A stretch of DNA of 64,000 nucleotides from Lepidostoma basale (GCA_022606425.2 JAHDVF020000053.1:1178001-1242000), one strand, 5' to 3'; counted from the stretch's first letter, positions 11,112-22,486 are shown. Numbers and translations: made by a program. The notes: generated by a model from the letters alone, not told the origin.

Positions 11112-11452
11112 GTTGTGCAGCACACCCCAAACAGTCCTTCGAAAACGAGAAAAGCTTTGTGCTACTCAGCTGGCGAATATGCATGTCCCGTGTGAAGTAA
11201 ATCCAGACACGATGAGTAGGTGGATGTTGCACTCAACACAACATGCCATCTCATCACGGGTTCTTAACAGCCAACACCACTAGAGAAGATATTGCATATA
11301 CGAGTATAAAGGTATAAACTCTGGCAGGTATTTCCCCTCTCTAAAACTAGGAGAAACACCGCCATTGTTGTAGAAAAGGGAAATCAGCCGAATAACTCCA
11401 GGCTCTCGCTGTACCTACTATCGCCAATGTCCGGTTACAAGACTTAAGAAGT
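11112..11452 (+). pseudogene. LINE C-terminal remnant
   Basis: In one frame it reads HTPNSPSKTRKALCYSAGEY then ACPV, stop, SKSRH and VDVALNTTC, LITGS. This is the post-RT region of a common arthropod LINE (SAGEYACPVW type). At least three stops are in frame. Later pieces keep the pattern RCTYYRQCPVTRLKK. Confidence 0.75.
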
Positions 11453-11478
11453 AATTTCAACAAATGTAACTACACTTT

Positions 11479-11672
11479 ATAATGAATATAAATGAAAATG
11501 TCTTTCTTGTAGGAGCTTTATTATATTTTAGATGGAATGACATGTTTCGCCCTTCTAAGTCATTATCAAATGTTTTTAAAAACATTTGATAATGCCTTAG
11601 AAGGCCGAAATATGTCATTCCATCTAAAATATAATAAATCTCCTAGAAGAAAAAGTTTTCATTCATATTAAT
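11479..11672. repeat. Foldback repeat, hairpin family 1 (hammerhead-like)
   Basis: Nearly perfect inverted repeat with arms of about 95 bp. Each arm, read outward, has TTGATAAT, a CCTT/AAGG stem-loop, GAAAC or GAAAT, then ATGTC. This order matches a decayed type I hammerhead: core strand, stem II, GAAA, tiny stem III, cleavage triplet. Related copies are at 14080, 19345, 40030, 49102 and 58371. Confidence 0.75.
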
Positions 11673-11727
11673 TATTTAATATGGAGTTTACATCATTACT
11701 CAAGAAAGACCAAACTACGCTTAGTAT

Positions 11728-11828
11728 TACAACACTTAATTTCACTTAACACAGACATGTTTCATTTATAACATGGATATGTACCAAAACATGTCTGTGT
11801 TAAGTGAAATAAATGTGTTATAATATTA
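11728..11828. repeat. Foldback repeat, hairpin family 2, short
   Basis: Arms contain CACTTAACACAGACATGTTT and its complement AAACATGTCTGTGTTAAGTG. Flanking sequence with CCACAACACAAAGT is shared with the foldback at 12097, so both belong to one repeat family. Confidence 0.75.
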
Positions 11829-12096
11829 AGCGTAGTTATATATATTCAAATACAAATCCACAACACAAAGTAAAGGCGAATATAAAATAATATGAGAAAT
11901 TTATTAGGATTAACACTGTAACAGTCTCACCAAGTTGGGAGATTTGAAAGATTGGTAGAATGATGACGATGGATGGTAGCTTAAAAAATCTAAATTAGAT
12001 AAAATCATATATTTTTAAAATTAAATATTAAAATATTGTACAATATCAATATTAAAAGCTTTAAATTTGAATAAATATGATTAAACTTGATGTAAC

Positions 12097-12258
12097 AACA
12101 CTTAATTTTACTTAACACAGACATGTTTCGGTTGCAACATAACCTTTATCAATATATTATACATAATTTCAACGTGTTAAAATTGTATACTTGGATAAAG
12201 GTTGCGTTATAACCGAAACATATATGTCTTAAGTTAAATAAAGTGTTGTTATATCAGG
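12097..12258. repeat. Foldback repeat, hairpin family 2 (hammerhead-like)
   Basis: Arms carry ATAAAGGTT, a loop, then AACCGAAACAT and GTC. The GGTT/AACC pair forms the would-be stem II, directly followed by GAAAC. The core strand reads TTGATAA in the left arm (minus strand) and GGATAA in the right. Confidence 0.7.
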
Positions 12259-12261
12259 TGT

Positions 12262-13050
12262 TATTATATTTATTTAAATATTAATCCACAACACAAAGTG
12301 ATGGCGAATAAATAATAAATAAAAAGCTTAACGTCATAGGTTTTATAAATGTATGGCCTATTGCTTCATTTGAATAATAATTTGTTAACAGACTAACTGA
12401 ATATGTATATGTATATAAATAACTTTAAAAGCGTTTAAATTTCGTATTAAATGAATGCATGATTTTTAAATATTTATTGTATTTAAGCACACGCAAAAAA
12501 TCGTAATTACACTTTGGAATTAAATTAATATTTTTGGTACTAAAAAGAGAATATAATTGGTAACCGAATATAATTATTAGCAACCGAATATTTACAGTTA
12601 AGATTAGATTTCAGAATGTTTTTGTGTAATTTATCTTTAAATGAACAGCACAACATCATCCTAAAACCAATCTCGATATTTGATTATATTCTAATTACGT
12701 AAATCGAAAAATATATCATTTTTCAAAGGCACCATTCGGTGTTTTCGCTTATAAATTTTTAGATGCTGTCGAAGCCGGTTGACATTAAAAGTGATTTGTG
12801 GCTGAGAAAAACAAACTATAAATAATAACGAATTGTAATATAAACTATGTTTAAATACTTTAGAAGAAAATTTTCCTTTCATGCTTGAGATATTTTAGTT
12901 TCAAATACCAAAATTTTTAATGTTTATGATTTTTTTTCTTCTATTTTGTATTTTTGAACGCATGATTCGAAGTTTTATTGTTTTACCATTTAGAGTATAC
13001 TGTTATCTTATAGACAAATTAAAAAATGTTATTATTGGAGATTTCATGAT
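12262..13050. other. Unassigned AT-rich region
   Basis: No gene recognised; a 63-residue minus-strand ORF lacks any motif I know and has AT-driven composition. Confidence 0.5.
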
Positions 13051-13235
13051 AGAAGTTCATTATAAATAATAAAAATAAGAAAAATAATTTACCTTTAAAA
13101 AATATATATTGAGTTTAATTTCACATTAGTGTATGGCTTCGACCGTTTTCGATAGCTCGATGCCAAAATCGTTTTGTTTTAAAAGTACATTGTCTTTCTT
13201 TATTAAAAAAAAAAAAAAACTATTTCAATGTAGCG
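13051..13235. repeat. Hairpin family 3 remnant
   Basis: Shares AAGTTCATTATAAATAAT and the decayed GCTTCGACCGTTTTCGATAG / GCTCGATGCC centre with the repeats at 204 and 53590. One arm only. Confidence 0.5.
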
Positions 13236-13409
13236 GATCTGCAATTAATAGTTGCAATTTTTGATAGAACGATCAATAAGTTTATTTATTAAACTATTTC
13301 GTGAACTTCTTTAATTCACTATTTTAAAGTGGAATGTAGAGTCAGTGTAGTCACAATCATGAACTAGAAAAAATTTCCAATAAACCCAAACTGAAAGGTT
13401 TATAAAAAT

Positions 13410-13995
13410 ATGTCACCTCAGAAAGTTGGAACATCTCCAGCGAATGAAAGAAAACGGAATTCCAAAAATGATTCTCGACACGCGACCAGACAGAAGAAGT
13501 GTGAGAAGATCTAAACGACAGGTCCCTAACCTTTTCTGGACTACCCCCTTCATAAGAAAATAATATTCCAACGCCTCCCTCTTTCACAAAGTTAAAATAA
13601 AAATAAAGTTTTGAATGTATCAGAAATGTTTATACTTAGAAAGTTTCTTAAATTGTTCGTTGTTGTTAAAAGAATTCATGGTTATTTATTAAAATACATT
13701 ACGCCACGACCGCCCCCCCTAAAATGCCTCAAAGCCCCTCAATAACCCCTGGACACATTACCACCCTTATGGAAAGGTCTAGCGTTAACTGGGAGGTGGT
13801 ACCGCCCCGGATGGCGCGGATCGGATAATACGGGCGATGGACCGGGAAGAATGACGAAAAACTCTAGAGGATGCCAGGTCTCAAATGCGCTGTAACGTTA
13901 CTGGTAATGTTTGTGCTGATTTAGTATGATCCGCTGATTCCCCTATAGTGCGGCTAACTACATATGCCCCACCAAAAGAAAAGTTTTGAACTGCG
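13410..13995 (+). pseudogene. LINE C-terminus interrupted by a hAT-like insert
   Basis: The left part reads LQRMKENGIPKMILDTRPDR. The right part resumes near 13780 with APDGADRIIRAMDREE and KTLEDAR, both typical LINE C-terminal text. Between them, about 13519-13780, lies a block starting CAGGTCCCTAACC and carrying CTACCCCC, which looks like a hAT end. I cannot see a clean 8-bp duplication, so the nested call is tentative. Confidence 0.55.
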
Positions 13996-14039
13996 GCAGA
14001 CTACATTTGCAGCTCATATTTGAATTTGTCATAAAAAAA

Positions 14040-14195
14040 CTTTTTTCTTTATTTATCGTTTCTTGAACAATGAGGTAAAACTCCATATGAAATAAGGAAA
14101 ATGTCTGTTCTTTTGAAGTATGACAGTGCCTTAGGTAGGCGAAACATGACTTTCACATAAATTATAATAAAAGTTCTAAAAAAACGTTAACATTC
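14040..14195 (+). repeat. Hairpin family 1 remnant (hammerhead-like)
   Basis: Contains GACAGTGCCTTAGGTAGGCG followed by AAACATGAC. The GCCT/AGGC stem and GAAAC are kept, the cleavage triplet is mutated, and only one arm is present. Confidence 0.55.
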
Positions 14196-14395
14196 GTGTT
14201 ACTTCTTTGTTCTTTAGTTTCTTACTACTTAATTTTAATACTATGATAAACTGGGACTATCTGTTTGAGATGTAGATATAGCCAACCGCAGTTCAAGATC
14301 AATATTTTTTACTGCAAATGAAGGCAGCCGATCAATAGGGGTTAAATGTATATATTGTTTAATAAATAGCAAGAATATAAAAAGTTATGTAAAAG

Positions 14396-15024
14396 AAAGT
14401 CAGGTTCTGATTTTGAAAATTTGGTTTGGTTCATGTGGTGCTCCCGTAAATTTGGAGATATTTCGTGTATAAGTGAAATGTTTTGGTCATTTTGATTATT
14501 GCCACACTATATAATAGTTAATTGTGATACTTAATACGTTTGTATTGTTTTGATGTTAAAATTATAGATATATATATAAATTCGTTTATATCAAGATTTT
14601 TGACAGGTGTAAAAATAAATTTTTCATTTGTTCCAATGACAATTTGAATAATTTCTTCAAAATTATTTTAAAGTTCTTGCTGGTGTTGGTTAATTTTAAG
14701 TGCCTAATTACTGCTAATTTAAAAAGAAACTCTGGATACGTGGATCATAAATTAAATAGACAAAATGTGCACCATCTAAAAACAACATTTTGTGATAAAT
14801 TATTTTTATTTTGTTATTTTCTTTTAAATCATTTATTATATTATTTGTTTTAGATTTTTTTCTGGATGTTGGACGATCGAAATGTGCGCGGGAGATGCCT
14901 ATTGGTGCACACCGCATCACCCGCGGGGCGAAAAGAGAAGGATTGAGTGCTGCATCGGTTAAAGTGTGATAGTCCATTCTTTCTGCCTACCCTTTTGGGG
15001 AGACGGCGTGATGGTTTGTTGGTT
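14396..15024 (+). mobile_element. Composite SINE, second long copy
   Basis: Parallels 1960-2617 over its whole length: TTCATGTGGTGCTCC, GGAGATATTTC, the GACAGGTGT segment, TTGCTGGTGTTGG, GTGCACCATCTAAAA, then TTCTTTCTGCCTACCC and the RTE-like end. The tail is GTTTGTTGGTTAA rather than (GTTA)n. The box-B stretch is partly deleted. Confidence 0.75.
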
Positions 15025-15493
15025 AATTAAATATAATATAGTAGAATTCATTCGGAGCAATCAGAAAATATTATTTCAAAATCGAAAACAAAATATTTAA
15101 ATAATGTCGTTTAGACTAGAGATGTGAATCCATCGCGTGAAGATATGCTTCTAATAATAAATTCTATCTTGTTAACTTCGCATCGCGCCTTTCGCATTTT
15201 TCAATCTCCTTTTCTTTTATTCTATTTTTGCATCACACTATTTTCTCACATAACGATATACACGATACCATATTTTTTCATTTTACTTAATTCACTCGCT
15301 GTGTTATTCGACCCATGAATTTATATTGCACACTACGCTCACCAGTAATTGGTTCACACAAAAAGTTAACATACCAGAAAAATCATACAATATGCAAATC
15401 AGTTTGAATTTCACAGGGGAACATTGAAAAAACAGAAAACGAGACATTTTGCATATTAATACAGAAAACTTCTGTACAGTTATCATTATTTCA
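15025..15493. other. Unassigned AT-rich spacer
   Basis: Short ORFs on both strands have no recognisable motif. Confidence 0.5.
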
Positions 15494-15672
15494 AAATGAC
15501 GATAATAACTGACGACCTTTGTGGCACAGGCAGGGAGATTGTCTCTAGTCTGGGCTAGAATTCGCGTGGTAATAAAATGGAGATAGATAAGCTACCAAAA
15601 GTATCAATAAAATAGTTAAAACAAATTGTACTCGGTAAATGGGTTCAAACGACCCTTTGTATAAAAAAAATT
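15494..15672 (+). mobile_element. SINE-A (tRNA-derived), internally deleted
   Basis: Begins GACGACCTTTGTGGC (box A region), lacks box B, then has AGAATTCGCGTGGTAATAAA and the family 3' end GGGTTCAAACGACC, TTTGTATAAAAAAA. Confidence 0.7.
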
Positions 15673-15677
15673 TTATA

Positions 15678-15872
15678 ATAACAAACTAACTTGGCATCAC
15701 GCCGTGTCTTAAAAGGTTCCACACTCTTCATTTCTGACATCTCTCTCTCTCTCGATTCCTTAACATTAATACACCGTATCATGCATGCACATGGATTTCT
15801 CCGACTCCTCATGTGACCGATATTTAATATTTGATTGATATGATAGTACCAAATTTCGCTACATCGTGCCAA
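15678..15872 (-). pseudogene. RTE-like LINE, 3' fragment
   Basis: Minus-strand frame gives NQILNIGHMRSRRNPCACMI then R, matching the C-terminus of the copy at 17456. The end is marked by ATCACGCCGTGTCTT near 15695. No (GTTA)n tail of any length is left. Confidence 0.75.
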
Positions 15873-15931
15873 TTAAATTAACTCCTATTCAGATAATGGA
15901 AATAAGTGTCAAGTAACAGACTAAATCTGTC

Positions 15932-16255
15932 TTCTTCTTCTTCTTTTTAAGCTAATTTAACTCCACTGCTGGTATAGGCCACTTTTAAAATCTTCCAACA
16001 TTTTCTATCTTGGGCTATCTATTGCCACCAATGACCCACAAGTTGGATAACATCATCCGTCCACCTTTTTGTGGTCTTCTTATTCCTCAAGGTCTCCACT
16101 TCTGGATTCTAGGTGACAACCTGAGCTCATCCTATCTCGCCACATACCCCGCCTACTGCTATTTTAGCTTTGCTGTGTTTTTTTACAATATCGGTAGTCA
16201 TTGTTCGTCTGCTAGAATAAATTAAGCAATTATTGCTTAGGTATTTTTCTTCATC
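15932..16255 (-). mobile_element. LINE 3' end with (GAA)n tail
   Basis: TCTTCTTCTTCTT at the left end is the antisense GAA tail. It is followed by AGCAGTGG-type sequence in reverse (CCACTGCTGGTATAGGCC). The minus strand then encodes a decayed LINE C-terminus with GRMMLSNLWV and similar pieces. Confidence 0.6.
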
Positions 16256-16267
16256 TTCTTCCTCTTA

Positions 16268-16915
16268 GTTCAATCAAATCAAATCAGTTTATTTAATCAA
16301 AAGACATTACAAACAGCATAAATGTTTAAGGCTATTGAGTACAGGTCAAATATTAGATGCATACAACATAATACCAGGAACGCATTAGTTTAGTTCGATT
16401 TAGTTCGATTTATAGTTCGACATTAGGAAGACAAGATACTTTCTAAAGTCAAGAGTATTTGTCCCTGAACTTACTTTTAATAATATGAAAGACGTCAATC
16501 TCCGAGGAGACCGCGTTCAGCAGACTAATTGCTCTTCCCACCGGTGTCACCAGAGGTAGATTGGTTCTAACGGCCGGTAGGTAAAACAATACGTGTTGTC
16601 CCTGTCGGATATATCTATCGGGGACAAAAAGACCAACATCCTCCAGTACGGCCGAGTTCTCGAAGTATCCCCTGATTAATCTAAAGAAATGGGTTATTAG
16701 ATGTCCATCTCATCGAAGCTGTAGAGAATTGGTTCTGAGTATTCTCAAAAGAAATGCCGTGGGATAGAGCCACGGATAACTACCATACTCCCTCATGTAG
16801 AGATACCTCATAATTTTTTTCTGAACCCTCTCCAGCATAACGGAATATCTCGCCTCGTGAGGACTCCATATCACAGAATCACTTTTGAGTCTGCTCCAAA
16901 CCAACTCTTCGGTCG
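16268..16915 (-). pseudogene. CR1/Daphne-type LINE, C-terminal copy 1
   Basis: From 16915 downward the minus strand reads SVIWSPHEARYSVMLERVQK, then RYLYMREYGSYPWLYPTAFL. After frameshifts it reads RQGQHVLFYLPAVRTNLPL and VGRAISLLNAVSSEIDVFHI. The 3' tail is the CAAAT repeat (16271-16285). Four other copies of the same LINE are at 20607, 22487, 48290 and 51766. It is a 5'-truncated dead insertion with no RT domain. Confidence 0.85.
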
Positions 16916-17439
16916 TATGGCTTGTTTATGACGGTCCAAGGTAAGGTTATATATCTGCCATGGGTAAAAAAAACTGCTTTAGCTCATAACACGGTATTGC
17001 TTGATATTGGTGATTTAACAAAAATCATTACAAAACAGACACGTTATTTTTTATAGATACAGGATCACTAAATTTAGAGTTTCAGAAACTTTTAAGGGAA
17101 ATTTGTTTTTCTTCAAAAGATCTAGATTGGAAAAAACAAGTTTTGCAGATGAAATTTAAATTACTTTATTGATAAAGGTTTTTTCCGAAATTTAATATAT
17201 TCTAATTGGAATTTTCTCGTGATTTGGAGCTGAAAATTTTGTACATCCATTTAAATTTAATTAATTGTAATTTCGATCTCCGCTCCAATAATAGAGATTT
17301 ATTGCGAGAGTGAATATTAAGTTGAATTTTTTTTATCGTTTTATCAACCAACGCTAATCAAATGTAATTTTATAACTAAAAAAATGTTTTCAAGCAAAGC
17401 GGCCGCCTTCTCAGAAAACAGTATACGAGATGTATGAAA
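16916..17439. other. Unassigned AT-rich spacer
   Basis: No gene recognised. Confidence 0.5.
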
Positions 17440-17455
17440 CTATTTTACTTCATTA

Positions 17456-18098
17456 TTGATAAACATGATGAGATGGGTGGAGAGGGATATTGAAAGAAGG
17501 GTTGGGGCAGGCAACAAAGTGAATGGTGCACTTAAAGCTGTCATCGCAAATAAAAACCTATCCGAAAAAGCTAGAATGGCAGTGCACAATGGTGTTCTTC
17601 TTCCGACCCTTATGTGTGGAAGCGAAGCATGGAACTGGCAAAAGAAGGATGAAAGTAGAATAAATGCAGTTGAAATGAGATCTCTTAGAAGAATGTGTGG
17701 ATACTCTGTGTATGATAGAGTGCCGAATGAAAATATAAGAAGTGAATGCGGTGCGAATGATGGTGTCATGAACAAAATAATGAAAGGATCATTAAGATGG
17801 TTTGGACATATGGAAAGAATGAATGAAGAAAGAATGGTAAAAAAATTATACGTTAATGATGTAAATGGAACCAGAAATAGAGGAAGACCGAGGAAAACGT
17901 GGCACGATCAAATAAATCAAATATTGAATGTCGGCCAAGTGAGGAGTCAGAGAAATCGACGCGCGTGCATTACACGATGTATGAATGTTGAGGAAGCGAG
18001 AGAAATATGTCAGGAAAGAAAAGTGTGGCAGTCCATTATTTCTGCCTACCCCTTCGGGGAGACGGCATGATGGTTAGTTAGTTAGTTAGTTAATTTTG
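17456..18098 (+). CDS. RTE-like LINE ORF, C-terminal 200 residues (best copy)
   Basis: A 5'-truncated but intact reading frame of 204 codons to TGA at 18068-18070. It covers the region after the reverse transcriptase: ERDIERRVGAGNKVNGALKA, NKNLSEKARMAVHNGVLLPT, SEAWNWQKKDESRINAVEMR, then the RGRPRKTWHDQINQI motif and a short Cys/Arg segment ending AYPFGETA. No catalytic domain is left, and nothing suggests it is translated. The DNA ends GGCATGATGG(TTAG)n. The internal ATG at 17456 is probably not the original start. It serves as reference for the family, whose RT domain is represented at 32835-33570. Confidence 0.85.
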
Positions 18099-18099
18099 A

Positions 18100-18305
18100 T
18101 AAACATACATGTAGAGAGGATGCCGCAATCCACCACGATTGGACGACCAAGGCTACGATAGAAGGGTAAAGTTGGGAGAGATGGGGCGAAATTATTACGA
18201 GTGTCAGATTGGAGGGTCGAAGCGGAGGATAGGAGGAGTTGGAGGCGAGTAATGATGGAGGCAGGCTCGATATGGGCTGTTGGGCCTTCGAAGAAGAAGA
18301 AGAAG
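18100..18305 (+). mobile_element. LINE 3' end with (GAA)n tail
   Basis: A GC-richer fragment (GATTGGACGACCAAGGC, GTAATGATGGAGGCAGG) ending CCTTCGAAGAAGAAGAAGAA. It lies directly downstream of the RTE tail; the coding frames are decayed. Confidence 0.55.
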
Positions 18306-18309
18306 ACGG

Positions 18310-18744
18310 ATAAACTCAAGGAATTAACATTGTAGAACTCCATAATCATAATTTAAATTAAGACATTGTCTTTATTAAGCCTTTGTCATTAAAAAAACTA
18401 ATTGAACTAATCAAAATAAAATTAAACAGAACACTCGGGGTTGAAAATAACAAGAGAAAAATGAATTATTAATTAATATTTTGAATTTTTAGAAAGAGCG
18501 TTGGTGAGTTATTTTTTACACACTTTGTTAGTAAAAAGTGATTTATTATTATTTATGTTTTATTCAAATTAGAAAAGAAAACTTTAAAACGAACACGCAT
18601 ATCAAAACAAACTAACTCAAATGAGCCTTAATTTTACACGTATTACGTACAAATGCATTAAAATTTTGATAAATATGTCAACAGTGCTATAATTATATTT
18701 TACTTCAGTGTTAGACATGCATAATATAAATAAAAACCTTTATA
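18310..18744. other. Unassigned AT-rich spacer
   Basis: Nothing recognisable. Confidence 0.5.
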
Positions 18745-18819
18745 CAACATTTTGAATGTATACAAATACTTGTAGACGAACAATTGGATTTCCCCATTGC
18801 GGGCTATCAATTCAAGAAT

Positions 18820-19337
18820 CAATTGTATCTCAATAGAGACGAAGATGTAAATTGGAAACAGAATATGGTTCATCAAGGAGTTTACAGGACTTATGACCTG
18901 TCATTGGTTGGGTTAAGCGCACGCTTTACGTAATACAACATTCCCAATTCCACCTTTTTTCTTATGACCACCATGTCCGACAAATTTTTTGGAAGTTGTA
19001 TATATATTAATCTGCAACACCACCCTTTGCATGGTAGTTTATTCAATCTACACACTAACGCCAACTATGAAGATTGTATTTTAAGCAATAAGCCGAAGAT
19101 CTTTTTAACACAATGTGAAAGGCTACCGCCATTAAGCGCATTGCTAGAAACCGCCTGGAGATGTCACTCCAATCTATATGCTATAACTTTGACCAGTTTT
19201 TGTTTGTTACAACATTTTGAATGTATACAAATACTTGTAGACGAACCAACCAATGACTGGTCATAAATCCTGTAAACACCTTGATCAACCATATTCTGTT
19301 TCCAATTTGCATCTTCGTCTCTATTGAGATACAATTG
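18820..19337. mobile_element. MITE-A, longest copy
   Basis: A 518-bp element with terminal inverted repeats of about 95 bp, starting CAATTGTATCTCAATAGAG and mirrored to 19337. The arms include GGAAACAGAATATGGTTCAT and CAAGGAGTTTACAGGAC. A phrase starting ACATTTTGAATGTATAC occurs just outside (18748) and again inside (19211). There is no transposase; the 100-residue plus-strand ORF inside is a by-product of the repeat. Confidence 0.88.
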
Positions 19338-19344
19338 ATTTTTG

Positions 19345-19522
19345 AAAAACCTTTATTTTCAATTTAATTATTTTATACTGGAATCACACGTTTTGGTATG
19401 CTAAGACATTATCAGAATTTTTATTTTAACATTGGATAATGCTTTAGCAAGATAAAACGTGTCAATCCTATAAAATGAAATAAAATTTACGATTCCATTC
19501 AAATAAATTATTTAATGAGGAA
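19345..19522. repeat. Foldback repeat, hairpin family 1, degraded
   Basis: Inverted arms around GCTAAGACATTATC and its partner GATAATGCTTTAGC; AAACGTGTCAA in the right arm corresponds to GAAAC plus triplet. The stem has several mismatches. Confidence 0.6.
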
Positions 19523-19715
19523 TTTTACATTATTGTTCAATAATATACACAAAAAAACGGGTATAGTTATTCTTCGTTACATGTAAATACTATATTTCTT
19601 CACGTACGAAAGATCGCTTAAAGTAGTATTTTAACATTTTAAAAGGATTTATTATCTAGAACAGGCCGTCGCAGAATGAATGTGGACATAACGCGTTCTC
19701 TGTATTTTTTCTCTG

Positions 19716-19790
19716 GTTCGCCGAGGTGATCGCCAACGTTGGGAGGACCCGACAGGGCACTTGAAGAAGAAGAAGAAGTTAAAGCCTTAG
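19716..19790 (+). mobile_element. GAA-tailed LINE, extreme 3' end
   Basis: Seventy bases, GGTTCGCCGAGGTGATCGCC through GACAGGGCACTTGAAGAAGA, identical in content to the end of the LINE at 6120-6630 (RFAEVIANVG). Confidence 0.8.
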
Positions 19791-20605
19791 CAAGGCAAAA
19801 TATGTCATAATTAATACCAACGAAAACAGATGTTTTTGTTAGTATTAATTATTTAATATGCAGTTTTTTTTTATTGTTCAAGAAACAATAAATTTGCAAA
19901 ATTTAAAACTGACCACATTCATGAAAACTTTGTTAAAATATTTATAATTAAGTTCGTTTTGTTTTAAAAGTTGAAAAACATTGTTCATTAAATAATGAGT
20001 TCCCGTACTATTTCAATTGGTTATGTTGCTAACGAAACCAGCTGTTTTATTTAGACCACTATAAAATGAAATGTAAATTTGTAATTAATTAATCAGATTA
20101 GGAAGCTGTATATCTCACGAAATCACGATGATTAAGGTATAGTGGAGAAATCACAATTATTAGGAATACCCATGAATGTTTATGTTCTTGAAAAACACCC
20201 TCATATTTAGTTAATATTTTCATAAACACACACTTGAGGTCAATTACAATAATTCATGATCGCAATTTCGTAAACCTTTGCATATAATTCCCATAATTTG
20301 GAATGGGCAGCTAATCTTATAATACGAATATATGTTCATTATCTTAGCGTTTAGACGTCTAATCTAATTGAATTTGCATATGAAGTACAAGAATATCGGT
20401 ATGGCTATTTTTCATTTTGATTTCCTTTCTCAGTTATTATTTAAACAAAAAAGATACCAACTAATATCAAGAGATTTCGGAAAAATCATTAGATTTTCTT
20501 AAAAACGGTTGAAGTAATAAAATAGTGAAAAAAATAAATAAAATGAAATGTTTTCATTTTCAATTTGCTAAAGACACTAACTAGTCTAGTACTAACTAAC
20601 TAGTT
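19775..20605. other. Spacer with one hairpin family 1 arm
   Basis: Near 19785-19870 there is AAGCCTTAGCAAGGC followed by AAAATATGTC, a single decayed arm of the hammerhead-like repeat. The remaining 700 bp is AT-rich with nothing recognised. Confidence 0.5.
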
Positions 20606-20606
20606 C

Positions 20607-21690
20607 ATTAAACACATTCATAAACGATATTGCGAAGGTAATAAACTTCTCGCGATTTATTTTATTTGCCGATGACCTGAAATTATTCCTAGAAATAAAT
20701 AATCCTGACGACTATCTACGCCTTCAGTCGGATATTAATAATATTGTTACCTGGAATCACAGTAATCACATGAAATTCAATGTCTCTAAGTGCGTAATGT
20801 TATCTTTTACGAGAGCATTGAGAACTATGTATCATAGATACACGATGAATAACCAGCAATTGGCACATGTATCCACTATGAGAGATCTCGGAGTCATCTA
20901 TGAGAGTAGATTAACTTTCACGCTCATGTTGAGAGATATTGTGGCATTGCGCTGAAGATGTTGGGCTTCATCATTCGGACCGGAAGGGTTTTCAGAGATC
21001 CCAATGTGCTCAGAGTACTATACAATTCATTGGTCCGGAGCAAACTCGAAAGTGGTTCTGTGATATGGAGTCCGCACGAGTCGAGATATTTCGTTATGCT
21101 GGAGAGGGTTCAGAAAAAATGTCTGAGGTATCTCTACATGAAGGATTATGGTAGCTATCCATGGCTCTATCCCATAGTGTTTCTTTTGGGAATGTTGGGG
21201 TTTAATTCTCTGCAGCTTCGAAGAGATGGGTTTCTCATAACCCATTTCTTTAGATTAATTAGAGGATATTTTGAAAACTCAGCCGTGCTGGAGGGTGTAG
21301 GTCTTATTATTCACTCAAAAGAAGGAAGTCTTTTTATTCTCTCTTTTTATTCACTCTTTGTTCCCGACAGATATCTCCGACAGGGCCAGCATAGATTGTT
21401 CTGTCTTCCGGCCGCGAGAACCAACCTGTCTCTAATAATGCTGGTGGGAAGATCAATCAGTTTGTTGAACAAGATTACCTCGGAGATCGACGTCTTTCAT
21501 ATAAGTGAAAGTACGTTCAGAAGAAAAATACTCTTAACTTTAGAGAGTATCTTGTCTTCCTAAAGTTTAACCATCTCTCGTGCGTTTCTGATTATTTACC
21601 CTTTCTCAAATAAATGTCTTAAACTGTTTTTATGTTTGTAATGTCTTTTGAGTGAATAAATAAACTGATAAACTGATAAACTAAACTAAA
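20607..21690 (+). pseudogene. CR1/Daphne-type LINE, RT palm to C-terminus (longest copy)
   Basis: The first frame holds the end of the reverse transcriptase: FINDIAKVINFSRFILFADD with the catalytic FADD at 20665-20676, then MKFNVSKC and RDLGVIYESRLTF. A frameshift near 20950 moves to the frame GFIIRTGRVFRDPNVLRVLY, SVIWSPHESRYFVMLERVQK, YGSYPWLYP, then RTNLSLIM and EIDVFHISESTFRRK, stopping at 21561-21563. A small insertion (about 21305-21357) breaks the VGLFVPDRYL segment. The 3' end carries CTGATAAACTGATAAACT repeats in place of the GATTT tail. Confidence 0.9.
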
Positions 21691-21849
21691 CTGATAGTCT
21701 GTTGTTACATGATTCTCCTCCTGTAATGCTGAACTACAGTTATATCTTCATCGTTATGGGGGTTTTCCTGGTGGACGCTATCCTTTTGGTATTTCATTCT
21801 AGGCATTGTACGGGTTTCTGGTGAATTTTTTTCTTTTTACATGTAGGCA

Positions 21850-22078
21850 CTAGTACCATCGACACTGTTGCCCCCATCTGACCATATCTTGAACCTCACA
21901 GGACTTTTTGATTGTAGTCTTACTAACACGATCGCGCAGAGTTTTCCCACCAATAGCACGAAGCGTTATGTTGTCCTTGGCATACATTTTTTCTTAACAG
22001 TGTTCACTCTTGCCTTAGTGCCATATGTGAGGATGGGTCGCGCACAAATATTATAAATACGTACCTTGCTGATAAAAA
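21850..22078 (-). pseudogene. GAA-group LINE, C-terminal fragment
   Basis: The minus strand reads SKVRIYNICARPILTYGTKA and RVNTVKKKYMPRTT, matching the SKVRIYKTCVRPILT signature at 44840 and 32665. Later codons are scrambled, and no tail is present. Confidence 0.65.
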
Positions 22079-22269
22079 TGATAATACAGTGGAACTACTC
22101 ATAACGAGAATTATTCGTTCCAGAATCTTTGTTCAAAAAACAAAAAACAATGTTTCCATATAGATCACTGTAAATGCGATAATGCATGCATTCCATGCCG
22201 AAAAAAATTCTCATTTATTTGATGCAAATAAAAATTGCATGCTTATAAATTGTTAAGGAGTGTAACAAC

Positions 22270-22486
22270 CTGGAATGCGATTTCGATTTAAAACAATCAC
22301 CAAAAATCGAAATATGATAACTAGATTTTATATTATAAAAAACATAAATCTAATAATCACAAAAGTCCGGATTGTCTATGTCAACAAGTGCACCATCATC
22401 ATAAAATTAACATTATGTGTTAATGTATTTTTATTTTTTTTATTTTATTTTATTTTATATCATTGTATTTTTTATGATTTGTTTTA
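22270..22486 (+). mobile_element. Composite SINE, third copy, left part
   Basis: Follows the 57365 copy: AAGTGCACCATC, AACATTATGTGTTAA, TATATCATTGTATTTT, then GATTTGTTTTA, where the CR1-type LINE interrupts it. It continues at 23222. Confidence 0.75.
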
